NCBI GenBank assembly: GCA_035610365.1
Contig: CM069432.1
Location: 222,850,532-222,914,531, forward strand
Length of the DNA: 64,000 nucleotides
Source of the DNA: Aquatica leii
Taxonomy: Eukaryota; Arthropoda; Insecta; Coleoptera; Lampyridae
Reading direction: 5' to 3'
The notes under the pieces are model-generated. The model had not been told where the DNA came from. It ran no database searches and was given only the letters and a program-made list of their open reading frames with translations. How positions within the stretch are numbered: the stretch's first letter is position 1; the number at the start of each line of letters is the position of its first letter. Of the stretch, positions 22,597 through 33,600 are shown piece after piece. The position numbers were made by a program, and so were the translations under genes.

Positions 22597-25420
22597 AGTA
22601 AAAAATAAAATTAATACTTAAGGCGCTCGGCCAATACAACAACATCCACGCCGATTTCGTTTTACAAAACGAGAAGAAGCTCAACAAATAATTACGGATA
22701 TGAAGAGAGAAAGGTGTGATTGAACCTTCAAATAGCCTATGATGGGCGTCCCCAATGATGCTAGTAAGCTTAACGACGTGATCAAAAAAGACAGCTGCTC
22801 TTTACCGAGAATTGACGATACTCAAGACACCCTGTCAGGATCCCAGTGGTTTTCCACGTTGAATTTGAAGAGTGGTTACTGGTGGGTGAAAATGGAACCC
22901 TTTGGTTTGTGTAACGATCCTACGACGTTAGTGCGTTTGATGGAAACCATATTTACCGCGGACTGTCTTGGAAGACGTGCTTGGTTTATCTAGACGACGT
23001 GATCGTAGTTGGAATGTCGTTTGAAGAACATTTGAACAACCTGAAAAAAAGTGTTCCAACGACTACATAGGGCAAATCTTAAACTCAGCCCAGAAAAGTG
23101 CCACGTATTTAAAAAGGAAGTGCAATATCTTGGCCACGTCGTATTTAAAAATGGAGTAAAAGTTGACTCAGACAAATATCAGGTCCAAAAATGTTTTAAA
23201 TTATGCAGCTATTATAGACAACAGACCCGGATTTGCAAATATTGCCAAACGTTTGATGAAACTGCCCGAAGACGGAGCAGAATTTAGATGGAATGAAGAC
23301 TGCAAAAAGCTTTCCATTAACTTAAAACAGGCACTAGTCAATTCGTCGATTTTAAGTTATTTAAGAGGAGATGAAAAATTTATTTTAGATACCGATGCAA
23401 GTAATCTGGACATAGGTGCAGTCTTTTCACAGGTGCCATATGGACAGAAGTAGTAGTAGTAGTAGTATAGTTTTGTCCAGGCCAGAAAAGAATAATTTCG
23501 TGACTAAGAGAGAGCTGTCGTCAAGTCCATAGAACACTTCTACAAATATTTGTATATGGACGAAAATTCTTACTAAGGATAAACCACACCGCTTTGAAAT
23601 AGCTATTGCAAGAGTATGACACAAAAGCAGTAATTAAAACGATGATGCTGTATCCAGAAGACCATGTCTCGCAGACTGCACGATCACGATTTGAAGAAAA
23701 GATTGAAGTTCTCCGAAAAATTGCTATGGTTGATGATGAGTGAGAGCCTGAGCAGTTGCGACGCAAACAAGAAATCCGGAAATAAAAGTACTTCTGAACT
23801 GAAAAGCAAACCAACCTGGAAAGAAGTGAGTGCTTTAAGCAGAAACATCAAACATACTGGGCGCAATGGGACTTCTTAAGAGTAGAGGACGATCTTCTTA
23901 AGCGATCCCTAGAGGGTGTCGAGGGCACGGAAAACAGACTGCGATCAGAAGTGCCCAAGAGCCGAGTGTCAGAAGTGTTCTAGCATTTGCACGATGGTAT
24001 ATCAGGAGGACACTTTGACGTAAAGAAGACATTACGAAACGTTCGATTAAGATTCTACTAGTACAACTGCAAAGAGAACGTCATGGAATATGGTGTCGTA
24101 AGTGCACGGTCTGCGCATTGGGAAATGGCTCAACAAAAAAGCGCAAAGCAACAATGAAACAGCATAACGTGGAAAGTCCTTTACAAAAAGTAGCGATTGA
24201 CATCGCAAGGCCGGTCCAAGAATCTGATTCAAGGTACAAAAACATTTTGGTAGCGACGGATTATTTCACGAAATGGGCGAAGGCTTACGCCATACCCAAT
24301 CAAGAAACAGCTAAAGTCGCAGATGTTTTAGTAAAAGAGTTTTTCTGCCGGTTTGGAGTTCCGTTGGAATTACATTCCGACCAAAACCGCAACTGCGCTG
24401 CTTCAAGAAATTTGACGACTGTTTGAAATTAAGAAAACTAGAACGACGCCTCTCCATCCTCAATCTGACTGCATGGTTGAACCGATGAATCGAATAATGG
24501 GAAAGTAGTTAGCCAAAGTTGTGTCCAAATACCGAAGAGAATGGGACTTGCACCTTTTCCTAATTACATGCCGATCATCTGTTCACGAAAGCACAAGCCA
24601 AACACCATCCTGTGTCATGTTCAGTCGCAAAATACGATTGTCATGCGACCTCCAATTTGGACGAAGATCGAAAGATGAAGTTGCTGGAGAAAACTACGTC
24701 AGAAAGTTGAGACAAAGTACATGAGGTGGTCCGTAAAAACACACAAATTGCCAGCGACAGAATAAAGACCAGATATGACGACACAAAACGCTGGGTTTCA
24801 ACCGGGTGACATGGTGTGGTTGTATAATATCCAAAGAAGACGTGGTTTGTTGCCAAAACTAGAGGCAATAGAAGGGCCTTTCTGAAGTTGTGCAGCGTAT
24901 TAATGAGTGGTTCACATCGATCGCCTAGCCTGGTTTGTTGGTGATGATAACATTACCCAAGACCTTGACCGAACTAAAATAATAACGAGCAGAACCAGGA
25001 AGTTCTGGAATGGCTAGGTTGGGAATTACAATCGAGCACCAACAAGATCTGTTTCAAACACTAAAGAATTATGTCATCGCACGTTGCGCGAGCAACGATC
25101 TTGAGTTGTCCGGAAGGATTGCAGTCGTATTTAAGAAGTTTGGCCGGCTAAATGAACTACGAAAACAGCAACTGACTGTCGGCAAAATCTTAAAATTGAT
25201 TACTTACGCTTCGTTTTTTATCTGGTTACCAAAAAGTATACTCATGTGCAAACCCATCATATGAAAACCTGTGGCAAACATTATGGAATCTCATGAGAGA
25301 AATAGATATTAAGAAATTGTCAGTACTCAATCTTGGTTGCGGTTTAGATCAACTGAATCGGAAGACAGTTCGAATATGTTGAAGGTCGTCTTCCGAGAAA
25401 CCGACATCCAAGTGTTGGTC
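22597..25420 (+). pseudogene. Old Gypsy copy, right fragment (RT to macro domain)
   Basis: This matches the young Gypsy from about 32500 to 35690 in order. It covers reverse transcriptase (PRIDDTQDTLSGSQWFSTLN), RNase H (FILDTDASNLDIGAVFSQ), integrase (NILVATDYFTKWAKAYAIPN), the GPY/F-like region and the macro domain. It is riddled with stops, small indels and a (TAG)n expansion near 23450, so it is dead. It starts exactly where the 10.2-kb insertion ends and stops near 25420, before the CCCH finger and LTR. Confidence 0.85.
25013..25400 (+). pseudogene. Macro-domain remnant in the old Gypsy copy
   Basis: The frame from about 25013 reads EHQQDLFQTLKNYVIARCAS and continues through a FKKFGRLNELRKQQ stretch. 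Later, in shifted frames, come the equivalents of the YLVTKK motif (about 25217) and the GCGLDQLN motif (about 25337). Order and spacing match the macro domain of the young element. This shows the domain was present before the two copies separated. Confidence 0.75.
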
Positions 25421-27429
25421 TGCAGTTTGTTGTCTTTTGTTCGTTTTATGTTGATGAAAATTAAATATGATAATAACTGAGTGTGCATTATTTAATTTTG
25501 TCATCGATGCAAAAGAAACTGTTATCAAATTCAGAAGTGGGATAAAGAAACTGAAAAGCAGGAGTGTCGGGATTGTGATACGAGTACGTAACACAAATGC
25601 AAAAGATGCTACAAATAATTAGTTGTGGACAGCAGTCATCTAACAGCATGGTGCTTCCGGGAGTAATAAGCAAATTTACAGAAGAAGAAGATCATGTGTG
25701 TGCAAGTGACCGAATAGAGCAATTAAAGTCAACATAAAGTTGCATTGCGCGGATGCATTTGAAGAACGGCCGATCTCGTGGTATTTGACGCGGTGGTTGA
25801 CGATTCAATTATTTCTAGACTTTAAAGATGCTTTCCGAAAAACGTTTTTAAGTAATATTTGTTTGGCGGAGAAATGGAAAAGAATGCATAATAGAATTCA
25901 AAGATAAAATGGAAACGTGGGTACCTACGTTCACGACAAACATATGCTGTGTGAATCATTGAAATTACCATTCAGCGAAACTAAGGAACAGTTACTATCG
26001 GGACTTTATAATAAAGAACACGTGTCAGGATTATTAATTAAGAACAACGAAAATATAGAGGAATTATTCGGCGGCCTTTCACTGAAAAAGATCAACAATT
26101 CAGTAAAAATAGGTCTGCGACGACAAGGTCAGATAAAGAACATAATACCACCACAAACATCAAACAGTCGTAATGTAAACACTGCAGGAGAATTATACCA
26201 CAAGGCTGCGAGAAGTACTGTTTTGAAAAAGGAAGACAAAACGTGCTTCAAATGTAAACAAAACGGACATTCAACTAAAGATTGCGTTATTCCGCTTAAT
26301 GAACTGATTTGTTTTTTAAGTGTAAGAAACCTGGACATTTTAAAAGACAATGTACCGGTGATAATGAAATGGTGTTTACGATAGATGATTGTGGTTCTAC
26401 AAATTCAATTGTTAAGTTCTTGCGATTCGTTCACGTAAACCGATTGAATGTCACTGCGCAAATGGATCCCGGATCGTCGGTAAATACGATGACGGAGTTG
26501 TCGGTGATAAAGTGTAATTTATGCGAGATTTCTATAGATAAAGAATTGAGTGGTTTCGGATGATCAAAAACTCCATCAGTACGTGTGAAAGCAATAGCGC
26601 TAGACTTGCAGTAAACGATGTCTCGTTAAAAACGGAATTTTGTGTAGTTCCAGATGATGTACAAGCCACGGAAGTATTGATTGGAAGGACGTTTACAGAG
26701 GGTCCGGAAATTGCATACTTCCGAGTAGACGACAAGGCATTCAAGGTTGTGTGGTTCAAACCAATGTCGTTATCGGAACGCGCAGACATGTAAAATGAAT
26801 TTTCCGATACCTACGACTGATGAGCAGTTTGAAGGATTAACGGGGTGTAAGTTGTTTACTAGCATGGATTTGGGTAATTCTTATTAGCAAGTGTCGTTAA
26901 CGGATAGTAACTGGACAATTCAATAAAATGATGTTCGGATTGACTAAAGCCCCTTATGAATTTAGCAGACTCATGGGAAAGGTTCTGGGCCCTTTAGGAA
27001 GGCATGTGGCGTGCTGGTACCTGGATGATGTACTTATAGCTGCAACTGATTGGCTAAAAATGCTATGGAAAATTGAGAAAATTTTAGAGGTCTTTAAAGA
27101 AGCAAAATTGACATTAAAACTGTCAGTTCGGATTACTGACAGTGGAATATCTGGGATTTGCCATTTCAGAGAATGGAATCTCTCCAGGTAAACAAAAATT
27201 GGTGGCTGTTAAGGATTTTCCTACACCTCGAAAATTGCACAAAGTCAGGAGATTTTTGGGTTTAGCGAGTTACTTCCGACGAAACAAACAATAAGATTTA
27301 AATGGGACACAGTAACTCAAGGCGCATTCGATGACCTCAAGTATGAGTTATGCAGTGAACTAGTGTTGCAAATGTTTGATGCAAAGGCAGAACATACGGA
27401 AGTACACACAGATCCTAGTGCCGTGAGAA

Positions 27430-28665
27430 TCCAATAATTGAAACTTTTTGACATGACCTTCAGTGGTTAGTCGTAGAGTGGTATCAGACTGCTGGTAAGT
27501 AATGTTGTCGAAGAGTTTCCAATCATCCGGGGATAGAGTGTTGGCCAACTCAAGATGAAGATAAAAGAGTTGTTTCGAAATGGTGTCTAACTCTCGCCTA
27601 GTTTGCTTAATCCGTTCGCGTATCAACGCTAGACTAGCACGGTGTAGGATATTTTTAGAAGAACGTGTCTGAATGTGGAACTTAATTTTGAGGAATGCAG
27701 GAATGATGTTGTGGTCACGACAGCGACTAAGAAAGGTTAAATTGCACAAAAGTTTGACGAGTTTGTGGCGAAGTTTGGAAAATACGGAGGTTTTAGAAGA
27801 AATATTCTCCCCGTATAGATTGTTAATGTAATAGCGAACTCGACAGGCAAAATCTCTCAGATTCTTCCTTCTCCCAAAGACAAATTTCCTACACTTTCAT
27901 CTCAAGATGTATACCAAATTCCCTGTTCTTGTGGTTTAGTCTACATTGGTGAAACCGGTCGTTCCGTCATTACTCGCATTTCAGAACATGATCGTTGTAT
28001 AAGGAAAAGGTATACTTCCAAGTCTGCGGTCGCTGAACATCATTTTACTACAGGTCACAAGATAGATTTTGATAATGTTTCGATTGCCAAATCTCCTTTA
28101 TTTTTCAACAGGAAATTCCGAGAAAGCATAGAAATCATCAAACACCCCAATAACTTCAATCGCGATCATGGTTTCGAACTATCCCCTCTTTGGTTCCCGG
28201 TTATTAGTCATTTATCAAAAACACGCCCCCTAGCAACCGTAACCCAAGTATTGTCGAGCTTAACCATCCGTGACGATCCTTTTCCTTTAAATACGGAGAC
28301 TATTTCTTCTTAAGTCACTTCTACGGAGTTTAGAATCTGGCTTGGTTCACAAGTTGATTACCTAACTCGGTAGTGGTTCTTTGTTAGATTTTCGTTTGCT
28401 TTTTCAGGTTATCGTTTTCTTTCTTACCTTTTCAGAGTTTAGGTTATGGCTTGTTTCACAAGTGGATAACCTAACTTTTGAGAAGTTCTTAGTTAGATTT
28501 CGATTGCTTGTTTGAGTTTTGCGATTTATCTCACGCCCTGATGAAGCCCCTTACGAAAGTGGGCGAAACGTTGGCAGCTTCGGTTGCAACTATGACACGG
28601 TCCAAACCCGGAAGACATTCTAATGTTAGTATAGATTCCGACCGTGGAAGCCTTCGCTATTACAT
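27430..28665 (+). mobile_element. Penelope-like element fragment, 5' part inverted
   Basis: The left portion reads on the minus strand (about 27780 down to 27430) as an N-terminal segment of a Penelope-type protein (LALIRERIKQTRRELDTISK). The right portion reads on the plus strand (about 27860-28230) as the GIY-YIG endonuclease domain: VYQIPCSCGLVYIGETGRS, then EHDRCIRKRY, AVAEHHFTTGH and FNRKFRESIEIIKHP. The two parts therefore point away from each other, with the middle (reverse transcriptase) missing. That is the outcome expected of a 5'-truncated, inverted insertion. Two imperfect units of about 109 bp follow (from 28327 and 28436), then a hammerhead-like core. It sits inside old Gypsy E. 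Edges are good to a few tens of bases. Confidence 0.75.
28538..28568 (+). ncRNA. Hammerhead ribozyme-like core in the Penelope fragment
   Basis: CTGATGA at 28538-28544 is followed by a GCCC...GGGC stem and GAAA at 28565-28568, the conserved hammerhead arrangement. After it, GTTG(G)CAGC-TTCG-GTTGCAAC can form a third stem. The expected NUH cleavage site after that stem is not clean (TAT instead of GUH), and stem I pairing is weak. This is probably a decayed copy. Hammerhead motifs are known from Penelope-like elements. Confidence 0.5.
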
Positions 28666-29675
28666 TAATGGCAGATTATTCAAAGAGTTAAAGTAGGGCA
28701 TGTGAGATCGTCAGTTTTATGTGATACCAAAATCTATGAGAAAAGCGATGTGCGTACGTTATCATAAGAACGCTGGGCATTTCGGATTGGACAAAACTGT
28801 GAATGCCATGTTAAAAGGATTTTGGTTTGTTGGCATGAGAAGATACATGCGACAACATATCAGGTCGTGTTTCGAATGCTTATCAAGCAAAATTCCAGGT
28901 GGGCGACACTCTGGTTTTCTGCATACGCTACCAGTGGCGGACAGACCATTTTCTCGGATCATTTCGGACCGCTTATTGAGACAAAGAAAGGGAATGTGTA
29001 CATTCTGGTTATGAGGATGCACTAACCAAATTTGTAAAATTGTACGGCGTCAGGGATACAAGGACTAAGACGAACCTTAAGAAAATACGACTATTTTTCG
29101 ACAGTTTTGGTTTACCAGTGCGACTGATAACAGATAGCGGTACTTGTTTCACCTCGAAGGAATTAAGTCTGGGTATCAAGCACACGTTGATATCTAGTCG
29201 ACATCCACAGGCCAACGCGCGGTGAAGCTGAATCAGTGATGAAGACTTTATTACCTGTGTTGGTAACATTATTAGAAGATGAAGACGAGCCTTTTTGGGA
29301 GACGAAGCTGAATGGGAGTAGAAATAAATTTGAATTGCGCCGAGAATAAGACAATAAAATGCTCTCTTTACGAAGCCGTATTTGGTTATCGACCAAACTT
29401 TGATCATGTATTGTATGAAATGTTGCCAAGTACCGGAATGGAGAAGTTAAGGACAAACGAGATGTGTACGAAGAAATTCGGGATAACATAAAACAGGAAG
29501 AGCAACGGTACAAAAGTTGAGGTATGATTCACATCACTACGAAGGTGGAAAGTTGGCTGTGGCCGACATTGTAATGATCCAAGGTGCGCTTGTAAGTAGC
29601 GGACAACCGACAAATACTCAAAATAAATACAAGGTATCGTTTGTAATCGTAGAAGTTCTACCTAGTGATACGTAT

Positions 29676-30133
29676 TGAAACATTCAAGAAATATCTTGCA
29701 AATGCAAGAGCCTTCTAGAAGCTGTCTAGAAGATATAGCGAAAAGTAGGGAACGTTCGAGAAGGATTCGAGAAGGATTCGCCGATGTCTATAAATGCCGA
29801 ACATGGAAATCGTAGGTCAGTTATTGCTGGAATGCGAATGTGTTAAGAAGATTATCAAGTGGAAATAAATCGTTAGCACGCGTCTGTCTACATAAATAAA
29901 TCAAGAATAATCGTGAACGTGATAATTAGTGTAAACAAGTGTGATATCCGAGGACGTTATCTTATCTTAAGTGTTATACAACGGTTATACATAAATTCGT
30001 GTAAGTGTTTTCATTAAATATTATTAGATTTAATTAGTTCGGTTAATTTTAAAAGTGTACATATTTCTAGAATAAGTAAACGTAGTTTTAATCGTTTAAA
30101 TAAATTAGATTTTAATAAATAAAATTCGCAACA
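29676..30133 (+). repeat. 5' LTR of the young Gypsy
   Basis: It starts TGAAACATTC and ends CGCAACA. A TATAAAT box near 29789 and a run of AATAAA near its end (about 30114-30122) fit promoter and poly(A) roles. It matches the 3' LTR at 35864-36321 base for base apart from one site. Confidence 0.92.
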
Positions 30134-30135
30134 TT

Positions 30136-30156
30136 TGGTGTCAGGTGTGGGGTTCG
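30136..30156 (+). other. Primer-binding site, tRNA-Leu type
   Basis: TGGTGTCAGGTGTGGGGTTC follows the 5' LTR by two bases. TGGTGTCAG and the later GTGGG match the complement of the 3' end of eukaryotic tRNA-Leu. Two internal bases differ. Confidence 0.65.
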
Positions 30157-30406
30157 TTTTTATTAGTGTAAATACCATTAAGTAATTTAATATCGCTCGA
30201 GATACGATACGCGTGTTTATTTATAAAGTATAAAATAGTGTTTATTAAACTTTTTCTTTTAACAAGTGCGTGATCGCGATATTATTTAAATTCGTTTTAG
30301 TGGTTTAATATTAATAAGTGGATAGTTATTAAATTTTGTGTTATGTAAAAACTGCATTTTAAAAAGTAGTGTATTTAAACTTTATATTCGTGTTATATTT
30401 AAATTT

Positions 30407-30625
30407 ATGCCGGTGACGCGTTCGCAAACAGTTAAAATGGATGCAAAGTTATTTGAATTTCTTGAATCAATCAAAAATGGTCAGGAATCGATGAATAGAA
30501 AAATGGAAGAAAAGTTTCACGAAAATTCGCAGAAAATGGAAGAAAATTCCCAGGAAATGGAAGAAAAGTTTTACGAAAATTCTCAGAAAATTGAAGAAAA
30601 ATTATTTGAAATACCCAGAAGATAG
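30407..30625 (+). CDS. Gypsy N-terminal gag frame, coiled coil
   Basis: The frame starts MPVTRSQTVKMDAKL, a common opening of Gypsy gag proteins. It then repeats a unit of about 11 codons of the type KMEE(K/N)...ENSQ, predicted to form a coiled coil. It ends at a stop at 30623-30625. The third repeat unit is one A shorter than the two before it (about 30606-30612), which moves the continuing gag-pol into another frame. The long frame is open from 30610, so the two overlap by 16 nt. This may be a recent indel, a sequence error in an A-run, or a genuine -1 frame change. I start at the Met at 30407 because the upstream codons lack gag character. Confidence 0.7.
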   Translation: MPVTRSQTVKMDAKLFEFLESIKNGQESMNRKMEEKFHENSQKMEENSQEMEEKFYENSQKIEEKLFEIPRR

Positions 30626-30633
30626 AAGAAAAA

Positions 30634-33600
30634 TTGATGCAAAATTCTAGACGTTTAAAAGAAGAAATACAAACGAGCATAGAAAATCAAATAAAAATTG
30701 TTCAAGAGGAAACCCAAACCGATATGTTAAATTTAAAAGAAGAAATTTGCGAATCTATGAATGACAAAATAGAAGCAGTAGGGGATAGAATGAAACTGCT
30801 TGAAGAAAGAATCAACCAAATGAATTGTCACGGGGAAGGAAGCGTCACGAGTGAAGATTTAATAATGGACCATCGAGAAGAAAACACTCATAAATTCAAA
30901 GTTGTACCTCCGAATTTTGATGGTAAAGTTCCATGGTCAACCTACTACAAGCAGTTTGAAGCCGCAGCTACTGCTAATGGTTGGAGCAACAAGCAGAAAG
31001 CGACGTCTTTAATAGTGTCCCTACGTGGAGAAGCGCTTGGAATTTTACAAACTGTTCCGGACCACCTGCAAGAAAATTACGAACTCTTAATATCACGACT
31101 AGAAATGAGATATGGGGATGCTCATCTTCAACAAGTACACCAGGCTCAAATTAAAAGTCGGGTTCAGAAAGCTGCCGAAAGTCTTCAAGAGTTTGAGGCT
31201 GACATCGCCAGACTAACACGGCTTGCGTATCCTACAGCGCCAGATACCTTCTTGGAGCAATTGGCTATTCAAACCTTTGTAGACGGCCTTCGAGACAGCG
31301 AAACACAGCAGACTCTCCGGTTAGCTCGACCGAAGACGTTGGATGACGCATTAACCCATGCTTTGGAGTTCGAGGCGGCGAAACAAGCGTCGCACCGAGG
31401 CAGCCATAAGGTCCGCTGTGCTACAGAAATACCCTCGAACTCAGAAGAAAGCATTGAAGACATAGTGCGACGTGTATTTCGGGAACAAGTAGCTCGAGGA
31501 AGAGGAGTGACAGCTTTGAACCGCGATGAAATAGGTCATGTACGACGGCATCGCACTAAACCTAAGAAGAAGACAAGAAGAGCGCTCGATAATTTGGAAC
31601 AAAGCGAGCAAAAGAGACAAAAAGTAATCTCATCTAGTCAGACTCCGGAGATTACCATCCAAATGGCATCGCCTAGAGAGCAATTGCATAGCATTTATCT
31701 CGATGGTAAGATCAATGGGAGAAGCGTCCAGTTACTGGTTGACACGGGAGCGACGAAGACCATCATTCGTCCTGACATGTTATTGGAAAACGAGAAGACA
31801 TCACCAGTAACAGTACGACTTCGAACGGCGACGGGCGACGAAATACCTACTCACGGACAAGTCAAAGTAACCATTGGTTTGGGAAATGGAGTACTCGACC
31901 ATCAAGTATTGGTAGCCGACATCACGGAAAAAGTTATCCTGAGAATGGACGTGATAAAGAAGTATGGGTTCCATTTGGATATGAAGAACGATGTCCTGAA
32001 GATCGACAATGAAGAAATTCCTTTTCATTCGTCAGAGAAGGCAGCCGTGCGAGTCTTATTGAGTGAAGACGTGACTCTGCCTGCAAGGACTGAAAGTGTG
32101 GTGATGGCACGCCTGGATGGAAGTCTCCGGGAAGGCTACATACGCGCGATTGAACCAATGGAAGGCGGCTTAGTTGAAAAGGGACTACTTGTTGGCAGAA
32201 CTTTAGTACGAGTAGAGAAGACGATGCCAGTAAGGATCTTAAACATCAACTCAGATCCTGTAACGCTGAAAAAGAAGACCGTGGTAGGCCAATGCACGCC
32301 AGTATCACAAATTGTGAGATGCGTGAAGTCGAACGAAGATACGTCGCCGAAGAAGTGTCCACAACATCTATTGGACATTCTTACCACCAAATGCAAAAAT
32401 CTCAGCCAAGATCAGCTGGCTAAAGTTAAAGTGTTGATCCAAGAGTACCAAGATGTGTTCGCACTGGAGAGTGGCTCCAAAGGAAGAACTAACGTGGTGA
32501 AACATAAAATTAATACCGGAGACGCTCGGCCGATACGACAACATCCACGCAGACTTCCTTTGGCGAAAATAGAAGAAGCCGAACAAATAATTACGGATAT
32601 GGAGAGAGAAGGCGTGATTGAACCTTCAAGTAGTCCATGGGCATCCCCAGTGGTACTCGTGAAGAAGAAGGATGGATCAACGAGGTTTTGCGTAGACTAC
32701 AGACAGCTAAACGACGTGACCAAAAAGGACAGCTACCCTTTACCCAGAATTGACGATACGCTAGACACCCTGTCAGGATCCCAGTGGTTTTCTACGTTAG
32801 ATTTAAAGAGTGGATACTGGCAGGTAGAATTAGAACCCAGGGATCGTGAAAAAACAGCTTTTACGATCGGCACTGGTTTGTGGCAGTTCACCGTAATGCC
32901 CTTCGGCCTGTGTAACGCTCCTGCAACGTTCGAGCGTTTGATGGAGACCATCTTGCGCGGATTGTCTTGGAAGACGTGCTTGGTTTACTTGGACGACATG
33001 ATCGTGGTTGGAAGGTCGTTTGAAGAGCACTTGAACAACTTGAAGGAAGTGTTCCAGCGATTACGTGGGGCTAACCTCAAACTGAGCCCAAAGAAGTGCC
33101 ACGTATTTAAGAAGGAAGTCCAATACCTTGGCCACGTCGTATCTAGAGATAGAGTAAGGGCTGACCCAGACAAAATCCGAGCAGTGCAAGCATGGCCAAG
33201 ACCGATCGACAAACATCAGGTCCGAAGTTTCCTTGGGTTGTGCACTTATTATAGAAGATTTGTCCCCGGATTTGCCAATATTGCCAAACCATTGACAAAA
33301 TTAACCGAAGAAAAAGCAGAATTTAGATGGAATGAAGACTGCGAAAATTCTTTTAATAAACTAAAACAGGCCCTAGTCACTTCGCCGATTTTGAGTTATC
33401 CAAGAGAAGATGGAAAGTTTGTTTTGGATACTGACGCAAGCAATCTGGCCATAGGCGCGGTCCTTTCGCAAGTTCAAGATGGACAAGAAAAAGTTATCGC
33501 GTATTTTAGCAAGGTTTTGTCCAGGCCAGAAAGGAATTATTGCGTGACTAGGAGGGAGCTGTTAGCAGTAGTTAAGTCCATCGAACATTTCTACAAGTAT

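Larger units (their letters stand above)
25527..29675 (+). pseudogene. Second old Gypsy element (E), gag to integrase
   Basis: A sequence complementary to tRNA-Leu (TCAGAAGTGGGAT, about 25529) precedes gag. Gag follows at about 25890-26350, with two CCHC zinc knuckles, CFKCKQNGHSTKDC and CKKPGHFKRQC (the latter in a shifted frame). A protease motif AQMDPGSS is near 26460. Reverse transcriptase with WYLDDVLIAA is near 27016-27045. RNase H starts near 27350, and the integrase zinc region and core lie at 28721-29220. Stops and frame shifts are frequent. A Penelope-like fragment interrupts it at about 27430-28665 and the young Gypsy at 29676. Its tail continues at 36322. No clean LTR was found. 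Confidence 0.8.
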
